A stretch of 64,000 nucleotides of DNA from Micromonospora sp. NBC_00389 (GTDB taxonomy: Bacteria; Actinomycetota; Actinomycetes; Mycobacteriales; Micromonosporaceae). Positions 44,151 to 51,462 of this stretch are shown here, in pieces; position 1 is the first letter of the stretch, and each line of letters starts with the position of its first letter. The notes beneath the pieces are model-generated. The model made no database searches. It was not told the origin of the DNA and saw only the letters and a list, made by a program, of their open reading frames with translations. A program made the position numbers and the translations under genes. The stretch lies in contig NZ_CP107947.1 of the NCBI RefSeq assembly GCF_036059255.1, positions 2,542,001-2,606,000 of the forward strand, given 5' to 3'.

Positions 44151-46313
44151 ATGGTGCTGGAGCGTCCTACCCCGGCCAATCCAATGCCGACCAAGCCGCA
44201 GGACCCGGCACGCCCTGGCGCGCAGGCGCGGGCCCTGCCCCCGGAGCTGGGCTCGAACGCGATCGCCGTGGTCAGCGGTGCCACCTTCATGTACTCGGAT
44301 CCGGCCGGCGACGTCCCGCCCGGCACGATCGGCGGCCTGGTACACCGGGACACCCGCCTGCTCAACCACTGGGTGCTCACCATCGACGGCCAACGCCTGC
44401 TCGTGCTGCGCTCCAGCGTGGTCGACCACTACTCGGCGCAGTTCTTCCTGACCAACCCCGCGCTGCCCCAGCTGCCGGCGAACACCATCGCTGTCCGTCG
44501 GCTGCGCTACCTGAGCGACGGGTTGCACGAGCGGATCGAAGTCGCCTCCTTCGCCACCGAGCGGGTCCGGTTCGAGTTGCGCCTCGAGGTGGGCAACGAC
44601 TTCGCCGACATCCTCGAGATCAAGACCAACGTCCGCGACCGGTCGGAGCGGATCCAGCGGCGGCACGCGCGAGACGGCTCGCAGCTGGTGTTCAGCTACG
44701 AGCAGGACGGCTTCACCGCGGACACCCGGGTCCGGTCGACCCGCCCGCCGCAGCGGCTGGAGGGCGACCACCTGGTCTGGGAGATCGACCTCGGACCGCG
44801 CGAGCAGTGGCAGGTCGACCTCAAGGTGCCGGTGCCGCCCGGCATTGGCATTGGGGTGACCGAGCCGGTCCGGGGCGATATCGCCGACGTCTTCCACCAC
44901 CGGGTGGAGGATCCGGCCGCCCGGTGGCTCGCCCGCGCCGCCGAGCTGACCAGCGACCACCTGGTGCTGGAGCGGGCGACCGCGCAGACCCGCTCGGACA
45001 TGTCCGCGCTGCGGCTGGAGATGGAGGTGGGGGAGGAACGGATCAGCCTGCCGGCCGCCGGCATGCCCTGGTTCCTCACCATCTTCGGCCGGGACACCCT
45101 GATCACCTCGTACCAGGCGCTCACCTTCGGGCCCCGGATGGCCAAGGGAACCCTGCTGGCGCTGGCACATCACCAGGGCCGGCAGTGCGAGGACTTCACC
45201 GACGAGGAGCCCGGCAAGATCCTGCACGAGGTCCGCTTCGGTGAGCTCACCCAGCAGGGACTCATGCCGTACAACCCCAACTACGGCACCGCCGACGCCA
45301 CCCAACTCTGGCTGATCCTGCTGTCCGAGTACTGGCGCTGGACCCGCGACGACGACCTGGTCCGGTCGCTCCGGGACAACGCACTGGCGGCGGTGAACTG
45401 GATCGACCGGTACGGCGACCGGGACGGCGACGGCTACGTCGAGTACGCCACCCGCTCCCCGGAAGGGCTGGGCAACCAGTGCTGGCGAGACTCCTGGGAC
45501 GGGGTGCGCTTTGCCGACGGACGGATGCCGGTGCTACCGATCGCCACCTGCGAGATCCAGGGCTACACCTACGACGCGAAGCTACGCCTGGCGGAACTCG
45601 CCGACGGGCCGCTGGCGGACCCGGCCTTGGCGGACCGGCTGCGCGCCGAGGCGTACCGGCTGCGCGAGAGGTTCAACCGGGACTTCTGGATCGAGGGGCG
45701 GGGCGGCTACTACGCCGTCGGCCTCGACGGCGACAAGAACAAGATCGACTCCATGACGTCCAACCTGGGGCACCTGCTGTGGAGCGGCATCGTCCCGCAG
45801 GAACGCGCCGCCGCGCTCGCCCGGCAACTGCTCTCCGAGGACATGTTCAGCGGCTGGGGGATCCGGACGCTGTCCCGGGCCGACGCGCCATACAACGCGC
45901 TCGGATACCACCTCGGCACGGTCTGGCCGCATGACAGCTCGATCAGCGCGCTGGGCCTGGCCCGATACGGCTTCCGCGACGAGGCTAACCGAGTGGCCCT
46001 CGCCCTGCTCGACGCCGCCGCCGAGTTCGGCGACCGACTGCCGGAGGCGATCGCCGGCTACCCGCGCGAGCGGACCCTCGACGCCATCCCGTACCCGACC
46101 GCCTGCAGCCCCCAGGCCTGGGCGTCCGGCGCCCCACTGAACCTGATCCGCACCATGCTGGGGCTCCACCCGGTCGACGGCCAGCTCGTCGTCGACCCGG
46201 CGGTGCCGCACGAGGTCGGCCGGATTCACATTCGCGGCATCAGCGCGTTCGGCCACCGCTGGGACGTCGAGGCCGTCGGCTCGGAGGGGTACGTGCGGCT
46301 CGCCGCCGATTGA
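44151..46313 (+). CDS. Glycogen debranching N-terminal domain / amylo-alpha-1,6-glucosidase-like protein
   Basis: This 720-residue protein has an N-terminal GDE_N_bis beta domain (GGLVHRDTRLLNHWVLTIDG; LEVGNDFADILEIKTNVRDR) and a C-terminal (alpha/alpha)6 barrel (PAAGMPWFLTIFGRDTLITS; QGLMPYNPNYGTADATQLWL; ALGYHLGTVWPHDSSISALG). The likely acid residues are in FGRDTLI and the NYGTADATQLW segment. Family members act on alpha-glucans or trehalose-like sugars, but the substrate is unproven. Codon use is host-like. It lies inside the tRNA-Ala element and is followed by a truncated oxidoreductase. Confidence 0.88.
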   Translation: MVLERPTPANPMPTKPQDPARPGAQARALPPELGSNAIAVVSGATFMYSDPAGDVPPGTIGGLVHRDTRLLNHWVLTIDGQRLLVLRSSVVDHYSAQFFLTNPALPQLPANTIAVRRLRYLSDGLHERIEVASFATERVRFELRLEVGNDFADILEIKTNVRDRSERIQRRHARDGSQLVFSYEQDGFTADTRVRSTRPPQRLEGDHLVWEIDLGPREQWQVDLKVPVPPGIGIGVTEPVRGDIADVFHHRVEDPAARWLARAAELTSDHLVLERATAQTRSDMSALRLEMEVGEERISLPAAGMPWFLTIFGRDTLITSYQALTFGPRMAKGTLLALAHHQGRQCEDFTDEEPGKILHEVRFGELTQQGLMPYNPNYGTADATQLWLILLSEYWRWTRDDDLVRSLRDNALAAVNWIDRYGDRDGDGYVEYATRSPEGLGNQCWRDSWDGVRFADGRMPVLPIATCEIQGYTYDAKLRLAELADGPLADPALADRLRAEAYRLRERFNRDFWIEGRGGYYAVGLDGDKNKIDSMTSNLGHLLWSGIVPQERAAALARQLLSEDMFSGWGIRTLSRADAPYNALGYHLGTVWPHDSSISALGLARYGFRDEANRVALALLDAAAEFGDRLPEAIAGYPRERTLDAIPYPTACSPQAWASGAPLNLIRTMLGLHPVDGQLVVDPAVPHEVGRIHIRGISAFGHRWDVEAVGSEGYVRLAAD

Positions 46314-46364
46314 GCGCCCCGACCCGCACGTTTGTCTCGGGTGTCGGCGGGAATGGCACCGGAC

Positions 46365-46433
46365 ATGACGAAACCTCGTGTGGTGATCGTGGGGGCCGGG
46401 TTCGCCGGTTACCACGGCGGGAGTCAGCAGTGA
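46365..46433 (+). pseudogene. N-terminal stub of an NAD(P)/FAD-dependent oxidoreductase
   Basis: ATG 46365 opens with MTKPRVVIVGAGFAGYH, a textbook dinucleotide-binding beta-alpha turn (GxGxxG). After 17 codons the match ends, and the frame closes five codons later at TGA. The rest of the gene, normally about 400 codons (NDH-2-like), is missing. This marks a deletion or insertion junction near position 46415. Confidence 0.75.
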
Positions 46434-46859
46434 GTCAGCAAATTGGCTGGCTACGCGACGACAACGGGCGGAAGAAGCGAGACAGCCGCCGTGCATGAGA
46501 GCACGAGACGACGCTGATTGACACCCGCTGACTACCACGACCAGGCTCCCCCGACGGGGGTCGGCGCCGCGCACAGCAGAGAAGTACAGCAACGAAGCCG
46601 GCCGTACCGCACCCCTGCCGACCGGTACAGCCCGCCTGACCTCGGACGCAACCGCACCAGAAGCCGCTGCCAGCAGTTCGGGACGAAGCGGTCCGTGCCC
46701 GATCCGCGCCCGACGTGTGGTCAACAACGGTCAGCAAGGGCACCTCGGCCATCCGTCCGGCCACTACAAGTAGTCACCCCACCCGATCAGGCGCCCGGGG
46801 ACGAGAGCGAAGAGTGTTGACCAATGCACCTTCCAAACTGAAGGTCGTATCGTCTGCGC
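46434..46859. other. Noncoding or decayed DNA within the element
   Basis: I find no gene here. The base composition is less GC-biased at third positions in every frame than in neighbouring genes. It ends with the promoter of the next small gene. Confidence 0.4.
46848..46853 (+). promoter_or_regulatory. -10 element TATCGT (leaderless start)
   Basis: TATCGT lies 6 nt before ATG 46860; TTGACC at 46817-46822 is too far (25 bp) for a standard -35. Confidence 0.4.
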
Positions 46860-47252
46860 ATGAGCGAGGACGCCTTCGTCTTCCCGGCCATGCCAAAGGT
46901 CGATGTCGTTCGGCTCCTGGGCGTCCTTGCCGAGACTCAGCCGGGCGAATGGGTTGCACCGGGGCCAGTCTTCGTCTGGCTGGCGGAGGAGGACCGCGAC
47001 TTGTACGTCGACTGGGAGCCCCAGATGGTGGCGACACTGGAGCGGGCTGTCGGACAGCGGCCCACCTGGGCGGTCCAGATCAACTACCGAGCTTCGTGCC
47101 GGGACGAGATGATGACGCTGACTCGGGCGTTGATGCGGTCGGGCGGTGTGGCGGTAGACGACTTCGTGGACCACGTCTGGACAGTCGAAGAGATCGCGGC
47201 CGATGCCCTCGTCCGGAGTGGCAGGTTCGGCGAACCGCCGGTACGGCGGTGA
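46860..47252 (+). CDS. Hypothetical protein within tRNA-Ala element
   Basis: This 130-residue acidic soluble protein begins MSEDAFVFPAMPKVDVVRLL and contains WLAEEDRDLYVDWEPQMVAT and DDFVDHVWTVEEIAADALVR. There is no signal peptide or membrane segment. I do not recognise the family. GC and codon bias are below host level, which suggests recent acquisition with the element. Being small, acidic and in a mobile setting, it could be an immunity or accessory protein, but nothing proves that. Confidence 0.6.
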   Translation: MSEDAFVFPAMPKVDVVRLLGVLAETQPGEWVAPGPVFVWLAEEDRDLYVDWEPQMVATLERAVGQRPTWAVQINYRASCRDEMMTLTRALMRSGGVAVDDFVDHVWTVEEIAADALVRSGRFGEPPVRR

Positions 47253-47451
47253 TCACCAGGTGGTAGGTAGCAGCGGCCGCGTGCTGGCGGGCCGCACAAA
47301 GAGGCGGGTGACCAACTCGGTGACGATCGGGACAGACGCCAGCGGACGAGCGGGGACCGTGATGGACGGTTCCAGCAGTTCAATCCCCATGAAGCGCCAG
47401 GCCAGAGCGCCGTGTTGGTTGCCTGGGGGTCACGGGGTCGATGACGGTCGG

Positions 47452-47457
47452 TAGGCT
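47452..47457 (+). promoter_or_regulatory. -10 element TAGGCT (leaderless start)
   Basis: TAGGCT lies 6 nt before GTG 47464, with no RBS. Confidence 0.45.
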
Positions 47458-47463
47458 GATCGA

Positions 47464-47883
47464 GTGCACGGGGCATCACCGGACGAGCTTCTAGAGCTGG
47501 ACATCGTGGACCGGCTCGGCATGACTACGAACTCAACCGTCGCCATCTATAACGCTGTCCCAGCGCGGGTCGTCCTCACGAGGGCCAGCCTTGTCTTGGA
47601 GGCGGAGGGCGAGGACTTGCTCGTCTGCCTTATTGGCATACGGCGACAGTTGGAAGCCGAGGGACTCAATCTCTGCTGCAAAGGAGCGCGGCCGGACGTC
47701 TGGCCGTCCGGCCAGCTCAGGCAGTTCACCAACGGTCGTTTCGGATACGTCCTGGCTCCGCCTTCTATGGGTGACAGGCCCGAAGAGGTCGACATGTTCG
47801 CTGCGGCCGGCGCCAAGGAGATCGGCACCGTCGAGGAGCAGCGTGAGGCGGTCTCCCGGTTCCATGGCTTGCGCAAGCCGTAG
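47464..47883 (+). CDS. Hypothetical protein within tRNA-Ala element
   Basis: This is a 139-residue soluble protein. Recognisable stretches are TTNSTVAIYNAVPARVVLTR, EGEDLLVCLIGIRRQLEAEG, LRQFTNGRFGYVLAPPSMGD and EEVDMFAAAGAKEIGTVEEQ. There are three cysteines and no signal or membrane segment. The family is unknown to me. Its codon use is clearly less GC3-biased than in flanking chromosomal genes. It is the last gene before the right attachment repeat. The 211 bp before it hold no other gene. Confidence 0.6.
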   Translation: MHGASPDELLELDIVDRLGMTTNSTVAIYNAVPARVVLTRASLVLEAEGEDLLVCLIGIRRQLEAEGLNLCCKGARPDVWPSGQLRQFTNGRFGYVLAPPSMGDRPEEVDMFAAAGAKEIGTVEEQREAVSRFHGLRKP

Positions 47884-48027
47884 ACGACGAGCCGCAGAGG
47901 TTCCGGTGTGCCAAATCCGTGCCAGGTCAACCGGTGACGCTGGGGGGCTGACGGGGACTGGCGGAGTGATCTGAGGCTCTGCCGCAGGTCAGCGCTCCGC
48001 CAGGTCAGGAGAGTTCGAGAGATCCCC

Positions 48028-48075
48028 CTGGCAGTGTGGGGGTCAGGGGTTCGAGTCCCCTCGGCTCCACCCTTG
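48028..48075 (+). repeat. Right attachment repeat (attR)
   Basis: This is an exact 48-bp copy of 43024-43071, that is, the 3' part of tRNA-Ala(GGC) without its 5' half. Confidence 0.85.
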
Positions 48076-48082
48076 GTTGTGC

Positions 48083-48124
48083 AAGCCAATCGGCACCAGT
48101 CAATTGACTGGTGCCGATTGGCTT
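48083..48124 (+). terminator. Probable original tRNA-Ala terminator, displaced
   Basis: A perfect 42-nt palindrome (21-bp arms starting AAGCCAATCGGCACC) ending in TTTT lies 8 nt beyond attR. Before integration it would have followed tRNA-Ala directly. Confidence 0.75.
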
Positions 48125-48178
48125 TTCGTCGACATGTGGTTCGTACCACCACGTGCCGAGCTGCGATTCGAGTCCGTT

Positions 48179-49300
48179 TCAGAATCCGATGGCTTCGCGG
48201 AGCAGCAGGACGGTGCCGCGCCCGGGATGGGGTTCTGCGTTGAGGACGAGCAGGCGGTTGATGGCGCTGGGCTGCCCGTATGCCACCTGGGCGCGGGCGC
48301 TCTCCAGCGGGAGGGCGTGGTCTTCGAGGCGGCGCAGCGCGGTGTCCAGGTCGGGCACCACCTTCTGCGCCCCGACGATCCAGATCGCGCGGGCGGCGCC
48401 GCCGGCGTAGGCGGGTAGTTGGCTTCCGCTGGCCGAGGCGACCACGAGGGAACCGGTTGCGGTGAGCGCGGCGACGCTTCCCACCACGACGTCGGGGCTG
48501 GCGAGCAGCCGCCGGATGTCGTCGGCACCGGTGACGCGGTCCATGGCCAGTACATGCGGCTTGACGGCCTGATACCGCCCGCTGGTGTTGATGGCCTCGT
48601 CGATGCCAGACAGGCGGAGGGTCTCGCTGGCCGCGGTGAAGACGCTGGCGCCCTCGGGTATCAGATCCTCGATGCGCGCACGGGCGGCGGCGGCGTCGTC
48701 GAGGATCTCGACGGTGAAACCATGTGCTGTCAGCGCAGTCGCAGCCCGTTCCAGGAGCTGCGCGGGTGCCGGGTCAGCGAACATCGTTGCCGGAATCGGG
48801 GTGGTCATGGTGCCTCCTGGGCTGGACGCGGTGACAGTGGCTTCGGGTGCCGAGCCCGCCAGTGGAGTGGTGTCGAGGTACCTGACCTCGTAGACCCGCT
48901 CGGTGAACCTCCAGCCGTTCGGGGTGCGCTGGCATCGGTCGTGGTAGATGGCGTAGTTCAGTCCCTGGCGACCGTCGAGGGTGCGCGCGAGCTCCTGGAT
49001 GTAGGCGCGGCCCGTCGCGGTGTCGCCGTCGAGTTGGATCGTGCCCGAGTGCGTGGTCTGCACGAAGACGTCCCACTGGGCCTGCAGCCGCTCGCCTCCG
49101 GCGCGGATCTCCTCCCGGCCGACCAGTTCGGCGGGGATGTTGGGCATCCGCAGCGCGCCGTCCGGCGTGAACAGCGACGCGAGGCGGGTGCGGTCGCGCA
49201 TCATCGCCGCGTCGGTAAACTCGCCGCGCAGCGCCTCGATCTCGACGCGATCCGCGATGGCCTGAAAGTCACTCTTCGGCTCCTCTTGCCTCCCTGTCAC
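48179..49300 (-). CDS. NTF2/SnoaL-like domain fused to LUD (LutC/YkgG) domain
   Basis: This is a 373-residue open frame. Residues about 8-145 form a SnoaL-like cone fold (IADRVEIEALRGEFTDAAMM; SLFTPDGALRMPNIPAELVG; HSGTIQLDGDTATGRAYIQE). Residues about 165-373 form a LUD domain as in lactate-utilisation LutC (RIEDLIPEGASVFTAASETL; DVVVGSVAALTATGSLVVAS; GARAIWIVGAQKVV-like AARAIWIVGAQKVVPDLDTA). An internal ATG at 48808, preceded by a perfect AGGAGG, begins a 209-residue protein equal to a stand-alone LUD protein. The locus may therefore make a fusion, a separate LUD protein, or both. No lutA/lutB genes are near. It is divergent from a SigJ-type sigma gene. Confidence 0.8.
   Translation of the reverse strand: MTGRQEEPKSDFQAIADRVEIEALRGEFTDAAMMRDRTRLASLFTPDGALRMPNIPAELVGREEIRAGGERLQAQWDVFVQTTHSGTIQLDGDTATGRAYIQELARTLDGRQGLNYAIYHDRCQRTPNGWRFTERVYEVRYLDTTPLAGSAPEATVTASSPGGTMTTPIPATMFADPAPAQLLERAATALTAHGFTVEILDDAAAARARIEDLIPEGASVFTAASETLRLSGIDEAINTSGRYQAVKPHVLAMDRVTGADDIRRLLASPDVVVGSVAALTATGSLVVASASGSQLPAYAGGAARAIWIVGAQKVVPDLDTALRRLEDHALPLESARAQVAYGQPSAINRLLVLNAEPHPGRGTVLLLREAIGF
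48813..48818 (-). promoter_or_regulatory. Internal Shine-Dalgarno AGGAGG
   Basis: AGGAGG on the minus strand sits 4 nt before an in-frame ATG at 48808, inside the fusion gene and exactly at the domain boundary. It is among the strongest RBSs in the window, indicating separate initiation of the LUD part. Confidence 0.7.
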
Positions 49301-49457
49301 ATCGAGCCCGGCGTACGACGCCCGCTGGATGGTGAGTTCGTCTCAGCAGTACGACAATGCAGCCCCGCGAAATGTGAGGCGACGCCAACCTCACAATTCG
49401 GTGCGCTGTCTTGTCGAACTGGTGAGAGCCGCTGCGACCGAGGGAGTCGGCGACACC

Positions 49458-50438
49458 ATGGCCACCCGATCCGAACCAGGGCACGCCCGACCCGATCCGG
49501 GCCTGAGCGCGATCATGAGCGAGCGGCGCCAACTGATCAACCTCGCGTACCGGCTCCTCGGCTCCCTGGCCGACGCCGAGGATGTCGTCCAGGAAACCTA
49601 CGCGCGCTGGTATGCCATGCCGCAACAGCAGCAGGAAGCCGTCGAAACCCCCGGCGCCTGGCTGACGACGGTCGCCAGTCGCATCTGCCTCAACCTGTTG
49701 GGTTCGGCACGGGCCCGGCGAGAGACCTACGTGGGCGAATGGATCCCGGAGCCGCTGCCCGAACGTACGGAGTGGAACAGCGGGCGGTCGGACGGCAGCG
49801 CCGTCGACCCGGCCGACCGGGTCACCCTCGACGAGTCGGTCAACATGGCCTTCCTCGTCGTGCTCGAATCGATGACCCCGGCCGAGCGCGTCGCGTTCAT
49901 CCTGCACGATGTCTTCCGCTACTCCTTCGCCGAGGTGGGCGAGATCGTCGGCCGTACCCCGGCGGCATGCCGGCAGTTGGCTTCCTCAGCCCGCCATCGT
50001 GTTCGCGCGACGCAGGCTCCCGCAACCCCGACAGCCCACCAGACCGGCATCGTCAGGGATTTCAAGCGGGCATGGGAGGCCAAGGACATCCATGCCCTCA
50101 TCGGCCTCCTCGACCCCCACGCCACGGCGACTGGCGACGGTGGCGGCCTCGCCAGCGCCGCGCCCTGCCCGATCGAAGGTGGCGAGCAGATCGCGCGCTA
50201 CCTCGTGGGCCTCGCCGGCAGGGCAACCAACGTGACGATCCTGGAGCGTACGGTCAACGGCCAGCCCGGTCTGGTGGCCCTGCAGGACGGCATCACCGTG
50301 GCGGTGTACGCGTTCGACTTCGTCGGTGACCGGATCACGCGCCTCTGGGCCGTACTGAACCCCGAGAAGCTCCGGCCCTGGCACGACGGTTCCCACCCTG
50401 GCCATGATCACGTTGGTGGTCCCACAAAGATCAGTTAG
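49458..50438 (+). CDS. sigJ: RNA polymerase sigma factor SigJ-type (ECF41-like) with NTF2 domain
   Basis: This 326-residue extracytoplasmic-function sigma factor has sigma2 (MSERRQLINLAYRLLGSLAD; AEDVVQETYARWY; GAWLTTVASRICLNLLGSAR), sigma4 (LESMTPAERVAFILHDVFRY; SFAEVGEIVGRTPAACRQLA) and a C-terminal SnoaL/NTF2-like domain of about 110 residues that controls activity in this group. No anti-sigma gene is adjacent, as expected for ECF41. ATG 49458 is chosen; the frame is open to 49329 but the extra residues look noncoding. The divergent gene also carries an NTF2-like domain. Confidence 0.88.
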   Translation: MATRSEPGHARPDPGLSAIMSERRQLINLAYRLLGSLADAEDVVQETYARWYAMPQQQQEAVETPGAWLTTVASRICLNLLGSARARRETYVGEWIPEPLPERTEWNSGRSDGSAVDPADRVTLDESVNMAFLVVLESMTPAERVAFILHDVFRYSFAEVGEIVGRTPAACRQLASSARHRVRATQAPATPTAHQTGIVRDFKRAWEAKDIHALIGLLDPHATATGDGGGLASAAPCPIEGGEQIARYLVGLAGRATNVTILERTVNGQPGLVALQDGITVAVYAFDFVGDRITRLWAVLNPEKLRPWHDGSHPGHDHVGGPTKIS

Positions 50439-50517
50439 CCGTCGCCGCGAATCCCGGCCACCCCGACGTCGAACCTTTGCCGCCCCGCGTCCGTACCACT
50501 GCGCGGGAGGTCAAGCC

Positions 50518-51438
50518 ATGACCGTGCGTCGAGTGCTCGCCGCCGTGCTGGTCGCCGCGGCGACCGTGCCGGTCAGCGCCGCGCCGGCCGGGGCGCACGG
50601 CGCGCCGACCGACCCGATCAGCCGCGCGGCGGCCTGCGGACCCGAGGGCCGGTACGCGGCCACCAGCGCCTGCCGAGCCGCCGTCGAGGCGGGTGCGGCG
50701 GTCCGTGAGTGGGACAACGTCCGGGTCGCCGCGATCAACGGCCGGGACCGGGAGCGGATCCCGGACGGGGAGCTGTGCAGCGGCGGGCTCTCCGCGTACC
50801 GGGGGCTGGACCTGCCCCGGACCGACTGGCCGGCCACCGAGCTGGCCGCCGGTGCCCGGTTCACGTTCCGGTACCGGACCACCATTGAGCACCGGGGCAC
50901 GTTCCGGCTCTACGTCACCCGGCCCGACTACGACCCCCGGGCATCGCTGACCTGGGCGGATCTGGAAGCCCGCCCGTTTCTGACGCTGACCGACCCGCCG
51001 GTGCGGGGCGGGGCGTACCAGCTGCCGGGCCGGCTGCCGGCGGGTCGCGACGGCCGGCACCTGATCTACACGATCTGGCAGAACTCCAACACCCCGGACA
51101 CCTACTACTCCTGCTCCGACGTGGTGTTCCGCTCGGCGCGCGCCGGCACGGCGACGGGCACGCCGAAGCCGGCCGCCGCGACGAAGAGCGCACCGCGTAC
51201 CGCCGCGAGCCGGCCGGCCGCCACCGACCCGGCGGTGGTGGCGGCGGCCGACCCGGGCGTGCCCGTGGCGGCGGTGACCGACCTCGGCGACCGGTGGCCG
51301 GTGCTGGCCGGCGCTGCCATCGTGCTGGTCCTGGCGCTGCTGATCGGCGCGAGCCGGCGGCGGCGGAGCGGCGGCCCGCCGGTCGGCCGGCAGTGCGAGG
51401 TGCGCAACCACCGGGCCGGGCGGCGCCGGATCTGGTGA
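50518..51438 (+). CDS. AA10 lytic polysaccharide monooxygenase, membrane-anchored
   Basis: AA10 LPMOs are copper enzymes that oxidatively cut chitin or cellulose. The signal peptide ends PAGA, exposing His27 as the first mature residue (HGAPTDPISRAAACGPEGRY), one arm of the copper-binding histidine brace. The second His is in YRTTIEHRGTFRLYVTRPDY. The domain closes with LIYTIWQNSNTPDTYYSCSD. An Ala/Thr/Pro linker follows, then a transmembrane helix (WPVLAGAAIVLVLALLIGA) and a basic tail RRRR. The C-terminal anchor is unusual, since most LPMOs are released. ATG 50518 has GGGAGG at 7 nt. Confidence 0.9.
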   Translation: MTVRRVLAAVLVAAATVPVSAAPAGAHGAPTDPISRAAACGPEGRYAATSACRAAVEAGAAVREWDNVRVAAINGRDRERIPDGELCSGGLSAYRGLDLPRTDWPATELAAGARFTFRYRTTIEHRGTFRLYVTRPDYDPRASLTWADLEARPFLTLTDPPVRGGAYQLPGRLPAGRDGRHLIYTIWQNSNTPDTYYSCSDVVFRSARAGTATGTPKPAAATKSAPRTAASRPAATDPAVVAAADPGVPVAAVTDLGDRWPVLAGAAIVLVLALLIGASRRRRSGGPPVGRQCEVRNHRAGRRRIW

Positions 51439-51462
51439 CCCGGCCAGCCGGCGCGGCGGCGC

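Larger units (their letters stand above)
43024..48075. mobile_element. Decayed integrative element in tRNA-Ala
   Basis: About 5.05 kb is bounded by perfect 48-bp direct repeats (43024-43071 and 48028-48075), the left one forming the 3' part of tRNA-Ala. Next to the left repeat, pointing toward it, is the C-terminal piece of a tyrosine integrase, the normal position for such elements. Inside are a frameshifted gene, a glycosidase gene, an oxidoreductase stub and two small unknown genes. The right part (46.4-48.0 kb) has visibly lower GC and poorer codon bias than the host. With the integrase truncated, it cannot move by itself. Confidence 0.8.

Noticed and set aside
45745..45760. ATCGACTCCATG inside the glycosidase gene, similar to the palindromic repeat arm
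   Set aside because: Only about 12 bases match, with no inverted partner, and they encode a normal part of the protein (KIDSM).
47905..47935. Sequence like that just after the integrase stop (CTGGCACGGATTTGGCAC against CTGGCATGGATCTGGCAT), suggesting a second integrase
   Set aside because: No integrase-like codons are found next to it in any frame; at most it is a short duplicated flank.
49295..49321. TGTCACA, the recalled -35 of ECF41 sigma factors, between the sigma gene and the fusion gene
   Set aside because: No CGTC -10 occurs at the needed 16-bp spacing; only CGTA and CGAC at wrong distances.
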